DNA of 5,066 nucleotides from Parachlamydiaceae bacterium (GTDB lineage Bacteria; Chlamydiota; Chlamydiia; Chlamydiales; Parachlamydiaceae): the NCBI GenBank assembly GCA_013414685.1, contig CP058704.1:855539-860604 (forward strand). The letters run 5' to 3'. This document shows positions 1 to 5,066 of the stretch, in pieces. A program made the translations under genes and the position numbers. The notes under the pieces are model-generated. The model made no database searches. It was not told the origin of the DNA and saw nothing but the letters and a program-made list of their open reading frames with translations. Within the stretch, counting starts at the first letter, position 1, and each line of letters begins with the position of its first letter.

Positions 1-255
1 TTCTGGCACGCTTAAAATATCTGGGTAAGCCTTTCGATCTAGAACAGAATCTCTTTTGGGATTAACAGGATAAATTCGATGGTGGAGTTTTCCAGAAAGT
101 AGATTTAACATGATTGTGCGGCCCACTGAACCTAAATCGTCTTTAGCGCCAATTACTGCAATGGATTGAGGTAAGAAAATAGCATCCAAGGGTTGGGGAT
201 AGCGTATGATAAAGTTTTGAGATGGATCCGTATAGAAATTATCCTTCGCGTCCAT
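1..255 (-). CDS. acyl-CoA synthetase (NDP-forming) family protein, N-terminal part, runs off the window
   Basis: Seen: an uninterrupted 85-codon frame starts at ATG 255 and is still open at base 1, so only the N-terminus is present. Residues of about 20-85 form a CoA-binding Rossmann domain: PQSIAVIGAK, then a glycine-rich loop with GSVGRTIMLNLL, then IYPVNPKRDSVLDRKAYPDI. Known: this signature (SxAVIGA, GSVGR, YPVNPK, KAYP) belongs to ADP-forming acetate/acyl-CoA ligases and to the long bifunctional forms that end in a GNAT acetyltransferase; these either make acyl-CoA with NTP turnover or act as protein lysine acetyltransferases. The GSVGRTI and VNPK forms resemble the bifunctional type most, but the ATP-grasp and GNAT parts lie outside the window, so the subtype is undecided. 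A cytoplasmic enzyme is expected. The start is supported by an AAAGGAG site six bases upstream. No frameshift is seen here, unlike in the neighbouring gene. Confidence 0.85.
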   Translation of the reverse strand, partial: MDAKDNFYTDPSQNFIIRYPQPLDAIFLPQSIAVIGAKDDLGSVGRTIMLNLLSGKLHHRIYPVNPKRDSVLDRKAYPDILSVPE

Positions 256-261
256 AAACAA

Positions 262-268
262 CTCCTTT
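262..268 (-). promoter_or_regulatory. Shine-Dalgarno site of the acyl-CoA synthetase-like gene
   Basis: On the minus strand AAAGGAG is followed by a six-base spacer (TTGTTT) and ATG at 255. It is the only near-consensus ribosome binding site in the window and fixes the start of the downstream gene. Confidence 0.8.
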
Positions 269-318
269 GAGCTATCTATATAATTAACACGAATTTTGGA
301 GAAGAGTTTATGCCTGTG

Positions 319-724
319 TTATTTGCGGCTTTTTTGTTTGCGCTTTCTAGTTTCGTCTATTAATTTGTCTTCCTCTTCAATTTGCTTCATCTCCGTTTCA
401 TAATCCTGTTGAGCTTTTTGATTTTGAAGACGACTTTCTTCTTCAAGTTCTTCTGTTGTCAGATTCTTCATCTTTTCATCTTCAATAGCTTTCCTATCTT
501 CTCTTTCTTCTTCTGACAATTCGGCAGCATTTTTAAATGCATCTAGGATAACTTCTGTCAGCTTTAATGCCACGTCTTTATGAATATCAAGATGTAGAGT
601 ATTACTTATCTGTTCAGATTTACGTCTGAGATGAATACCAATGACAAATCCTAAGAGTTTGACAAAAGGAAAGGCAATAATTTGGAAAGCTGCACCTAAA
701 ATATTAAAAACAATCATATGAAAA
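319..724 (-). CDS. fragment of the giant gene: hydrophobic segment and charged C-terminal tail
   Basis: ATG 717 to TAA 319 gives 132 residues. The first 28 or so are strongly hydrophobic (ILGAAFQIIAFPFVKLLGFV) and are followed by HLRRK, a positive stop-transfer-like patch, so one membrane span or a tight hairpin is likely. A short amphipathic stretch follows (HLDIHKDVALKLTEVILDAF). From about residue 67 to the end, Glu, Lys, Arg, Gln and Asp dominate, with heptad-like spacing suggesting a coiled coil, and the last residues are basic (TRKRKQKSRK). It could be mistaken for a small membrane protein with an N-terminal anchor, but no Shine-Dalgarno site precedes ATG 717 and the frame joins the upstream segment if one base is added at 721-728. 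Confidence 0.6.
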
Positions 725-759
725 TTTTATCCAAAGTCGCTTTAACATCTTTTGCACCC

Positions 760-1148
760 TTACCAAATTTTTTCTATCCAAACATCCAATTTACCTTGGA
801 ATTCGATCCAGCTCGATTTAAAAAAGTCTTCCATTCTGAAAAGAATTTGATTGCGCATGGTTCTTGTAAGCGCTTTTATTAGTTTTTTGCGGATAATTTC
901 TTTTTGAATCGATAGCGTTGCTTTTTCTTCAGCCCTTTCTGCTTCGGTCTCAGGAAATTTAAAATGAAGATCGTCTGGGATCACAAGTTCTCCATTCTCA
1001 TCATACGTGATTTGTTCACTTAATGTTGGTAAACCAGCCAAAAAGCCTTTATCTATCATTTGTAATAAATTTGTATTTAATAATTGGGCTCTTAAGATTT
1101 TACCAAAGGATTCAGCTGGCAAACGACGAATTCTTTCGCTAAGAAAAA
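760..1148 (-). CDS. fragment of the giant gene: post-module helical region
   Basis: From the run at 1144-1148 the frame reads FLSERIRRLPAESFGKILRA and stays open to a stop at 760; 120 residues are found if it is started at TTG 1122, which has no ribosome binding site. It includes a Gly/Leu stretch (MIDKGFLAGLPTLSEQ), an acidic Pro-containing linker (ENGELVIPDDLHFKFPETEAE) split here as two short motifs, and a basic amphipathic helix (EIIRKKLIKALTRTMRNQ) with several aromatic residues after it. It does not align clearly with the five modules. At its end the change of frame is unusual: two bases must be added, or one removed, around 765-773 to continue with FGKGAKDVKATLDKIF. Confidence 0.55.
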
Positions 1149-1186
1149 CGTCCTTACGGTTGTATTAGGAATCAATTTAACCATAT

Positions 1187-1604
1187 TTAAAAAAGTTCAC
1201 CGCACGCTTGATTGAGCTCTTTTTGAGTTTGATCGTTTTCGAGTCCAGGAGGAAGCTTAATTTCATCGCCAGGATTTTCAATACCCTCATTAATTAATTC
1301 AAGGAAGGACATTATCATTTTATCGATATCGATGGAAGAAATGAGGGTTTGCATCAGCAACGGACCCAAGTCAGTTTTAAGCAACTCAAATATTTTTTCT
1401 TGCATAGCCTGAGGAACAGGTAGATCTTTGGCTTCATGAATACCAGATAAATGTAAAATTTGTTCAGTCATCGGAATGAGAAAATTCTTATACATTTTCT
1501 TTTCTTGGTTTTTTGGGCTCCCAAGAAGAGCTCTGTGCAACCCCTTAAATTCTTTACGCATTTCTTTAGGATTGATTTCATAAGCCAAGGATTTGTCTTT
1601 TTTT
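1187..1604 (-). CDS. fragment of the giant gene: module 5
   Basis: The believed coding part starts at the A7 run near 1604 with DKSLAYEINPKEMRKEFKG and ends at a stop at 1187. The open frame reaches back to 1630, but those first codons are out of frame with the protein. It contains a long Lys-rich insertion that makes module 5 longer than the others, then NFLIPMTEQILHLSG, DLPVPQAMQEKIFELLKTD and LGPLLMQTLI, the clearest parallel to LPVPEFLKDLL of module 2. The final part is acidic (NPGDEIKLPPGLEND). After the run 1189-1194 is lengthened by one, it continues LNMVKLIPNTTVRTF through 1144-1194. Confidence 0.6.
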
Positions 1605-1687
1605 CCATAATGCGATAAATTTCTTCGCAATGTTTATTGGCGATTTTAATCATCTTCAATCCAAGATCGACAAGGAAATTCGGATCA
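1318..1687 (-). repeat. protein repeat module 5 (conserved half, with insertion)
   Basis: About residues 1063-1186: NFLVDLGLKMIKIANKH, a longer Lys-rich spacer, FLIPMTEQILHLSG, DLPVPQAMQEKIFELL, LGPLLMQTLI. Its start is about 224 residues after that of module 4. The DLPVP-helix part is the closest match to module 2. Confidence 0.6.
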
Positions 1688-1838
1688 TTTTTTGGATATT
1701 GTGTATTTTTGTGAAAACACTGGACATGCTTTTTAAAATCACAGCTTCGATGAGCCCTTCAAAGGCTGGCAGTGCAACCTCTGTCACTCCAGTTTCAGCA
1801 CTCAGTACTTCTTCAAAATTTACCGAAAAAGAGTTTTT
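1598..1838 (-). CDS. fragments of the giant gene in two frames, start of module 5
   Basis: This stretch would be left blank by a gene caller, but it is coding on the minus strand in two successive frames. From about 1838 it reads SVNFEEVLSAETGVTEVALP, then a helix with EGLIEAVILKSM. After a base is added at 1706-1710 or 1688-1693 it continues NDPNFLVDLGLKMIKIANKH, which matches the module start seen at 3663, and then EEIYRIMEKK up to the run of seven at 1598-1604. Which of the two runs carries the frame change cannot be decided; the intervening residues read either IHNIQK or NTQYPK. Plus-strand open frames at 1630-1926 and 1772-1975 overlap it and are judged to be shadows. Confidence 0.5.
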
Positions 1839-2129
1839 ATTTCCTCTGGATGTTTTTCCATATATTGATAGATGGCTTGTGCTCGATCTTCCGGCTGTCT
1901 GTGCATATATTCCGAGAACGCCCTAAAGGCTTTTTCTCCCATTTGATTCTCAGGATTTTTAATGAGGACCGGTAAAATTTCTTTAGAGTAAAGAGCAATC
2001 ACTTTGGCAACAGAAGACGGATTTTCATTTCTAAAGAGATGAAACAGTTCATTCTGATAGTCTTTCATACCTGTACGCCATTTCGTCATATCGATAAACA
2101 TACCGCTTAAAAGATCGGGAAGAATTTTT
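1820..2129 (-). CDS. fragment of the giant gene: between modules 4 and 5
   Basis: The open frame from ATG 2101 to a stop at 1820 gives 93 residues, and about nine more upstream residues join it to the previous fragment. It begins with the leucine-rich end of module 4 (LPDLLSGMFIDM) and continues with helical, charged sequence including LFRNENPSSVAKVIALYS and HRQPEDRAQAIYQYMEKHPEE, an Arg/Gln/Tyr-rich stretch unlike the rest. It ends at TAA shortly after two adjacent runs (1834-1838 and 1826-1830); adding a base to either continues the protein as SVNFEEVLSAETGV. An independent small gene is unlikely because no ribosome binding site precedes ATG 2101. Confidence 0.55.
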
Positions 2130-2360
2130 GCTTCAGCTCGCCAATTAACATTTCCTTTAAGACGCCGGGAATCGGGAGAACCTCGAAAACATCCGGACCA
2201 GCCTGATTCAGGAATTCCTCCGATAAAGGAGCAAATAACTCGCGTATAGCTTTCGTGCGCTCAAGTTCATTTTTAGATTGCTTTTGAACTTCTTTGACTT
2301 TTTCTTCCATGCCTTTTAAATTAGTGCCTACAGCGGACAAAACTTTTCGAGGATAAAAGG
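2086..2360 (-). repeat. protein repeat module 4 (conserved half)
   Basis: About residues 837-929: FILEKVLSAVGTNLKG, spacer, LFAPLSEEFLNQAG, VLPIPGVLKEMLIGEL, ILPDLLSGMF. Frame changes at 2344-2347 and 2125-2129 both fall inside it, and only the repaired reading preserves the match at either end. Confidence 0.6.
2107..2347 (-). CDS. fragment of the giant gene: module 4
   Basis: In the coding frame this segment begins at about 2347, where one A is missing in GAAAAG, and ends at a stop at 2107. The open frame can be extended on paper to 2463, but the first part of that extension is out of frame with the protein and overlaps the better segment 2328-3479, so only 2107-2347 is believed. It reads VLSAVGTNLKGMEEKVKEV, a Lys/Glu-rich helix, an LFAPLSEEFL stretch, then VLPIPGVLKEML, the module-4 LPxP motif. 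The last few residues before the stop are read in the wrong frame; after repair at 2125-2129 they become KILPDLLSGMF. Confidence 0.55.
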
Positions 2361-3485
2361 AGCCAGCGTCGTTTGAGCTCTTTCTGATTCTGGCAGTTGT
2401 TTTGCAACATCCACAAAGAGTTTTAATAGAGCGCTGTGCAGGATGTCGGAGCTGTAATTCCAAAGATCCTGAAAGGCTTCATTAGAACTTGAAGCAGCTT
2501 TTTGGAAGGCTTTACCAAGCCATTGTTGTTCAGATTCAGCTAATTTTGTTTGCAAGATGTCATTGATTAGGGCAGGAAAATTAGGGGCATCTTCCTCAAT
2601 AAAGCTTTTTATTTGTTGATTAACTAAACCTGCTGTATATCCTAATACATTTTCTAAGGGGTGAATTTCATTTTGAAGAACCTCATCATAGGTGTTCAAA
2701 TCCTCTCTTAACTTTGGGAGATCTAAACCCAAAAATTGATACATTTGTACACGGCAATTCTCTTGAATTTGTATGGGGGATTTAAACAGAAGATAAAGCC
2801 TGTGTGTTTGTTTAAGCAATTGATTTCTTGTTGCTTCAGAGAGATTTAAATAATCTATCCCTGCCATGTTCAGGGCCTGATCAACAAAAGCACCGAAAGT
2901 TTCGTTTACACAGTTGAGTTGTCCTTCATTTGTAAGACTTTCATAGTCAAGTAACTGAACATCGTAAGATTCGAGCTGATTCTTGAAATTTGCAGATATA
3001 AGACCTACTAGATTACCAAAAAATTGCTCTAAAATAGTATCTTCTGTCTCACTTGAAGCAATATTAAGAACGAGCGGCGCAACGACATTTTTGAGTCTGG
3101 CAGGAAGTGTCTCGAAAAGTTTTTTTACTCCAAAATCCTGCGGATGGATGGCTTCATTAAGGAGTGTGTCAACAGTGGATTGCTCTAACATTCCTGGAAC
3201 AATTTCATTGATTGTCTGATGAATTTTTCGTGAATAATCAGTTCGATTTTCTTGCAAAATAGATTGACCCACAGGTACAAGATTGGCAGTCAAGGTGTTT
3301 AAGGTCGATTCAAAATTTTCAAATCCTTCTTTATTTTCTGGCTCATGCGGAAACAAGGAAACCACATTCCCCAGGTATTCAATGAGAAGCTCTGGGACAA
3401 CCGAAGTGGTTAGTTTTTGCCACAGTAAATCTTTAAGAAATTCCGGTACCGGTAAATTTTTAGAATCTCTTAGACCCATATTTTT
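2328..3485 (-). CDS. fragment of the giant gene: longest intact segment, modules 2 and 3
   Basis: An open stretch of 383 codons can be read from ATG 3479 to a stop at 2328. The ATG is probably internal: there is no Shine-Dalgarno site before it, and the preceding frame joins it if one A is restored in the run at 3481-3485. It starts with the LPVPEFLKDLL part of module 2, holds all of module 3 (TILEQFFGNLVGL, then LNLSEATRNQLL, where the usual Pro residues are replaced), and ends inside module 4 (LAPFILEK). The part SEQQWLGKAF with a Trp about 20 residues on parallels QEWLSGELANF in the preceding segment. It is all helical in character, without Cys pairs, metal motifs, nucleotide-binding loops or membrane segments. 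No function can be assigned. Confidence 0.65.
   Translation of the reverse strand, partial: KNMGLRDSKNLPVPEFLKDLLWQKLTTSVVPELLIEYLGNVVSLFPHEPENKEGFENFESTLNTLTANLVPVGQSILQENRTDYSRKIHQTINEIVPGMLEQSTVDTLLNEAIHPQDFGVKKLFETLPARLKNVVAPLVLNIASSETEDTILEQFFGNLVGLISANFKNQLESYDVQLLDYESLTNEGQLNCVNETFGAFVDQALNMAGIDYLNLSEATRNQLLKQTHRLYLLFKSPIQIQENCRVQMYQFLGLDLPKLREDLNTYDEVLQNEIHPLENVLGYTAGLVNQQIKSFIEEDAPNFPALINDILQTKLAESEQQWLGKAFQKAASSSNEAFQDLWNYSSDILHSALLKLFVDVAKQLPESERAQTTLAPFILEKFCPL
2785..3041 (-). repeat. protein repeat module 3 (most diverged copy)
   Basis: About residues 610-695: TILEQFFGNLVGLISANFKN, spacer, ETFGAFVDQALNMAG, YLNLSEATRNQLLKQ, HRLYLLF. The LPVP motif is replaced by LNLS. I looked for it because modules 2 and 4 are separated by about twice the usual period; it lies 208 and 226 residues from them. 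Confidence 0.45.
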
Positions 3486-3663
3486 AAGGTCTGAATAATG
3501 AGAGGCTCTATACTATGAGCAAGCTCTTGTAATTTTTCGGCTTTGTCGGCACCTGAAAGTTCATTCAGACTTGCAATTTCATGCATTAGATCCTGATTGA
3601 GAAACTCTATCCCTTCATTAGCTAATGAAACAATTTGCAAACATGCTTGCCTCAGGATATCTT
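3360..3663 (-). repeat. protein repeat module 2 (conserved half)
   Basis: About residues 402-504: DILRQACLQIVSLANEG, spacer, HSIEPLIIQTLKNMG, NLPVPEFLKDLLWQKL, VVPELLIEYLG. Its start is 219 residues after that of module 1. A frame change at 3481-3485 falls inside it, and the residues on both sides match the other copies, which supports the repair. Confidence 0.6.
3470..3663 (-). CDS. short fragment of the giant gene linking modules 1 and 2
   Basis: This frame of about 60 codons has no start codon of its own that looks usable and ends at TAA 3470. It begins with DILRQACLQIVSLANEG and continues with a Glu/Leu-rich helix and HSIEPLIIQTLK, after which the next fragment takes over at the run 3481-3485 with NMGLRDSKNLPVP. 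It is included because it matches the start of modules 1, 3, 4 and 5 (IL dipeptide, hydrophobic helix, NEG/NHG/NLKG-like turn). That match shows the stretch is coding and belongs to the same protein rather than being an intergenic gap between two genes. Confidence 0.55.
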
Positions 3664-4530
3664 TTGGCCTGCATAACGGCCTTCGGCACGATGATCGCGA
3701 TCATATTCCAGGGCCAAGGATCCGATGAGATTAAAGAAGACTTTGGAAAGGTAGGATTCAGCAAAATCCCAACCGTCTGCTATTGAAGAATTTTCTGTGC
3801 GGCCAAAGTTGGCCAGCTCGCCACTCAACCATTCTTGAGCTTCATGAGAGAGTTGTTCTTCAAGAAAATTGCTGTTGAATTTCTCAACAACTGTCTTTGC
3901 GTTTTCTTTTAAAGTTCCCTTAATTATTGCTAACGATCTTTTGGCTAGAGCATCGCTTGCATTTTCAAGAGATTGAACTTCTGCAGGTGCATAATTTTGG
4001 ACTATCTCCTGACGATCGACTGCACTCTGTGAAAGTCCTTGAAATGTACCTAGTATTAAACCTGGAAGAGCCTCTTTAAATGCGCTATATAGATAATTTT
4101 TAACGCGATTCATGATCATTCCAGAAGGGAGGACAAAATCGTTTGCCTGATTCGGCAAAAGTTTTGTTAAAATTTCATCCCTGAATGGCCCCATTAAACT
4201 TAAAAGTCTTTGTTCTCTTTCCTGTGGATTTGAAGTTTCTTCTACCTCAGCAATTTGAGCAGGTAAGGATTCCCCATGATTTTTAGCCATCCCGATCAAA
4301 TAAGAGAGAATGTCTTCTAGTGTTACAGCTTGATCTGGTCCTTTTGCTGTCTTTATGTCTTGAGCAATTCTTGCAAGCATTTTTAAAAGAGTTGCATGGA
4401 GGCAGTTATTCAACAAATTCCGTTTTTCATCGAGGGTTCCCTCCCCCATTCTTTCATTCACCAATCCTTCAATTTGTTGTGCAATTCTAGGAGTGAAAGA
4501 ATCTAAAATTGCCTCAATACTAGTTTCCCC
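3652..4530 (-). CDS. fragment of the giant gene: longest N-terminal segment with module 1
   Basis: This open segment follows the frameshift at the C4/G4 run 4527-4530 and ends at a stop at 3652, just after the run at 3662-3665. A gene caller would probably start it at TTG 4464 or a nearby codon, giving about 270 residues, but no ribosome binding site supports an independent start. It is rich in Leu, Ala, Glu and Lys, with predicted amphipathic helices and no membrane segment. It carries the first module (ILSYLIGMAKNHGE, later FVLPSGM and LPGLILG) and a second-half block with QEWLSGELANF and a downstream Trp that recurs later in the protein. Upstream of it, about 110 further residues lie in two other frames back to 4866. 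The protein continues into 3474-3663 once a base is added at 3662-3665. Confidence 0.6.
   Translation of the reverse strand, partial: GETSIEAILDSFTPRIAQQIEGLVNERMGEGTLDEKRNLLNNCLHATLLKMLARIAQDIKTAKGPDQAVTLEDILSYLIGMAKNHGESLPAQIAEVEETSNPQEREQRLLSLMGPFRDEILTKLLPNQANDFVLPSGMIMNRVKNYLYSAFKEALPGLILGTFQGLSQSAVDRQEIVQNYAPAEVQSLENASDALAKRSLAIIKGTLKENAKTVVEKFNSNFLEEQLSHEAQEWLSGELANFGRTENSSIADGWDFAESYLSKVFFNLIGSLALEYDRDHRAEGRYAGQKIS
4032..4320 (-). repeat. protein repeat module 1 (conserved half)
   Basis: In the repaired protein this covers about residues 183-279: ILSYLIGMAKNHGE, a Glu/Gln-rich spacer, LMGPFRDEILTKLL, the motif VLPSG, a helix NRVKNYLYSAF and LPGLILGTF. It aligns by eye with the other four copies; identity is low, and the LPxP motif is degraded to LPSG. 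Confidence 0.55.
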
Positions 4531-4842
4531 ATAGCATCCAAAAGCTGTTGCCTTGAGACAGTATTGACTGTTTCAAAATCAAACTTTCCAGAGGTGGCCA
4601 CATTCAAAACAGTTTTCATCATCAAACGTTCAACCATAGAAGGCTGCGCTTTCTTGGCTGGCGCCTTCAAAGCTTTGGAAGCTTTAGAAATATTTTGAGA
4701 GGAAACTGCCCTTCTAGAGACCCTAGATTTTAGACGAGTTTCATTTTTGCTGCCGCAGGAACTTCGGGACGAATATGTACAGGAAGGGCCTGCTCTTCTT
4801 GGTTAGAGGAAGTATGAGAAGAGGTAAAATCAGGATTTTTTG

Positions 4843-4866
4843 AGGATTCATCCCTGTAGGATTCAT
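4843..4866 (-). repeat. direct repeat of ATGAATCCT at the start of the giant gene
   Basis: ATGAATCCT occurs at 4866-4858 and again at 4851-4843, in the same frame, giving MNPTGMNP at the proposed N-terminus. Either ATG could be the start; neither has a good ribosome binding site, although the upstream one has GAG about 11 bases before it. Confidence 0.5.
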
Positions 4867-4983
4867 AAATAATTACTCAGTTTTTATTAAAAAGCTTTAT
4901 TTTATTATAATTTAATTTTTTTATAAATTAAACAGATAAAAATTATGTTAAGATTTGATAAAAAAATGAATTTTAATTTTTCC
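4867..4983. other. very AT-rich intergenic region
   Basis: The 117 bases between the end of the upstream gene and the start of the giant gene are almost entirely A and T. No coding frame is visible; they hold the candidate promoter at 4904-4932 and an A7/T7 tract at 4960-4966. Confidence 0.7.
4904..4932 (-). promoter_or_regulatory. candidate sigma-70-like promoter of the giant gene
   Basis: On the minus strand a perfect TATAAT (4909-4904) lies 17 bases after TTTAAT (4932-4927), which matches TTGACA at three of six positions. It would give a leader of about 30 bases before ATG 4866. The surrounding 117 bases are so AT-rich that chance matches are likely, and other TATAAA-like hexamers are nearby. 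Confidence 0.35.
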
Positions 4984-5066
4984 TTAGAAAGGCTGTTTTT
5001 CGAGGAGTTCTTGCCAGGCTAATCGTGCTAAAACACGACTACAGACTCTCATCCAACGAAAAAAGT
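4984..5066 (-). CDS. C-terminal end of an unidentified protein
   Basis: In one minus-strand frame the last 26 codons before TAA 4984 read as plausible protein, ending RLAWQELLEKQPF, with an Arg/Val/Leu-rich stretch (RWMRVCSRVLARLAWQ) before it. The other two frames hit stops within this interval. GC content is clearly higher than in the adjacent gap, and it changes sharply at the stop codon, as expected at a gene end. The sequence is basic and amphipathic, but far too short to name a family; most of the gene lies beyond the window. Confidence 0.55.
   Translation of the reverse strand, partial: FFRWMRVCSRVLARLAWQELLEKQPF

Larger units (their letters stand above)
319..4866 (-). pseudogene. giant repeat-containing hypothetical protein gene, broken by about 14 homopolymer frameshifts
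   Basis: I do not recognise this family. The minus strand from ATG 4866 to TAA 319 is coding throughout but changes frame about 14 times. Junctions lie at or near these runs: 4836-4841, 4744-4748, 4527-4530, 3662-3665, 3481-3485, 2344-2347, 2125-2129, 1826-1838, 1688-1710, 1598-1604, 1189-1194, 1144-1148, 765-773 and 721-728. Adding one base to each (two near 765-773) restores one frame of about 1,520 residues; 4548 plus 15 bases is exactly 1,521 codons. The repaired product has a Ser/Lys-rich N-terminus (about 1-75), five diverged helical modules (about 183-1186), a hydrophobic segment (about 1389-1416) and a charged tail (about 1455-1520). No signal peptide is visible. The start has no good Shine-Dalgarno site, so 4866 is tentative. 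Whether the breaks are sequencing errors or real lesions cannot be settled here; I favour errors. Confidence 0.75.

Noticed and set aside
285..321. Inverted repeat TAACAC/GTGTTA around the stop codon of the giant gene as a terminator
   Set aside because: The stem is only six base pairs with a loop of about 25 bases, and no T tract follows, so it is not a credible intrinsic terminator.
1468..1597. Minus-strand frame continuing past the A7 run after EEIYRIMEKK
   Set aside because: Only the part before the run at 1598-1604 is in the protein's frame; beyond it the translation (Cys-, Lys-rich) is out of frame and the overlapping frame carries the module-5 motifs.
1630..1975. Plus-strand open frames at 1630-1926 and 1772-1975
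   Set aside because: Neither has a ribosome binding site or recognisable protein character, and both lie opposite minus-strand sequence that is coding after frame repair.
2983..3498. Plus-strand open frames at 2983-3219 and 3283-3498
   Set aside because: They are antisense to the longest intact segment of the giant gene, are Ser-rich as mirror frames often are, and have no start signals.
319..4866. CRISPR, IS element, phage or toxin-antitoxin content
   Set aside because: No regular nucleotide repeats, transposase motifs, inverted termini or small paired genes are seen on either strand; the repeats are at protein level only.
4960..4981. Possible terminator after the upstream gene (AAAAAT/ATTTTT followed by T7)
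   Set aside because: The stem would consist only of A-T pairs in a region that is almost pure AT, so it would be unstable and is expected by chance.
4867..4983. AT-rich gap as an origin, attachment site or insertion scar
   Set aside because: No DnaA-box-like clusters, iterons, terminal repeats or target-site duplications are visible.

Overview
The window is AT-rich bacterial DNA with all coding signal on the minus strand. From right to left it holds: the last 26 codons of an unidentified protein (4984-5066); a 117-base, very AT-rich gap with a plausible promoter; one very large broken gene (4866 down to 319); a 63-base gap with a strong Shine-Dalgarno site; and the first 85 codons of an acyl-CoA synthetase-like gene (255 down to 1) that runs off the window. 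Nothing identifies the organism firmly. Base composition and a giant helical protein of no recognised family would suit a host-associated bacterium such as a chlamydia-like or Legionella-like lineage, but this is only a guess.

The central region looks like a row of seven or eight short hypothetical genes but is best read as a single gene. Every segment ends in a stop just after a short homopolymer run, and the next segment opens in the frame reached by adding one base to that run. I count 14 such junctions. Thirteen are explained by one missing base and the other by two missing bases or one extra. Repairing them gives one protein of about 1,520 residues with no other stop. No frame change needs a point nonsense mutation or a large indel. 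The pattern fits homopolymer under-calling in the sequence better than a naturally decaying pseudogene. RNA-polymerase slippage is a less likely alternative.

The repaired protein is mostly alpha-helical in character and contains five diverged copies of a module with a period of about 210-225 residues. Each copy has a helical block starting with an IL-type dipeptide, a spacer, then a short LPVP-like motif (LPSG, LPVP, LNLS, LPIP, LPVP) followed by a helix of the form xLKxxLxxxL and a leucine-rich stretch. A hydrophobic segment of about 28 residues lies near residue 1389, and the last 66 residues are a highly charged, probably coiled-coil tail with a basic end. I do not recognise the family. 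The layout suggests a large repeat-built scaffold or secreted/membrane-associated protein; that role is inference.

The downstream gene starts with a CoA-binding Rossmann domain typical of ADP-forming acetate/acyl-CoA ligases, including those fused to a GNAT acetyltransferase. Its same orientation and short spacing allow co-transcription with the giant gene, but no functional link is visible.
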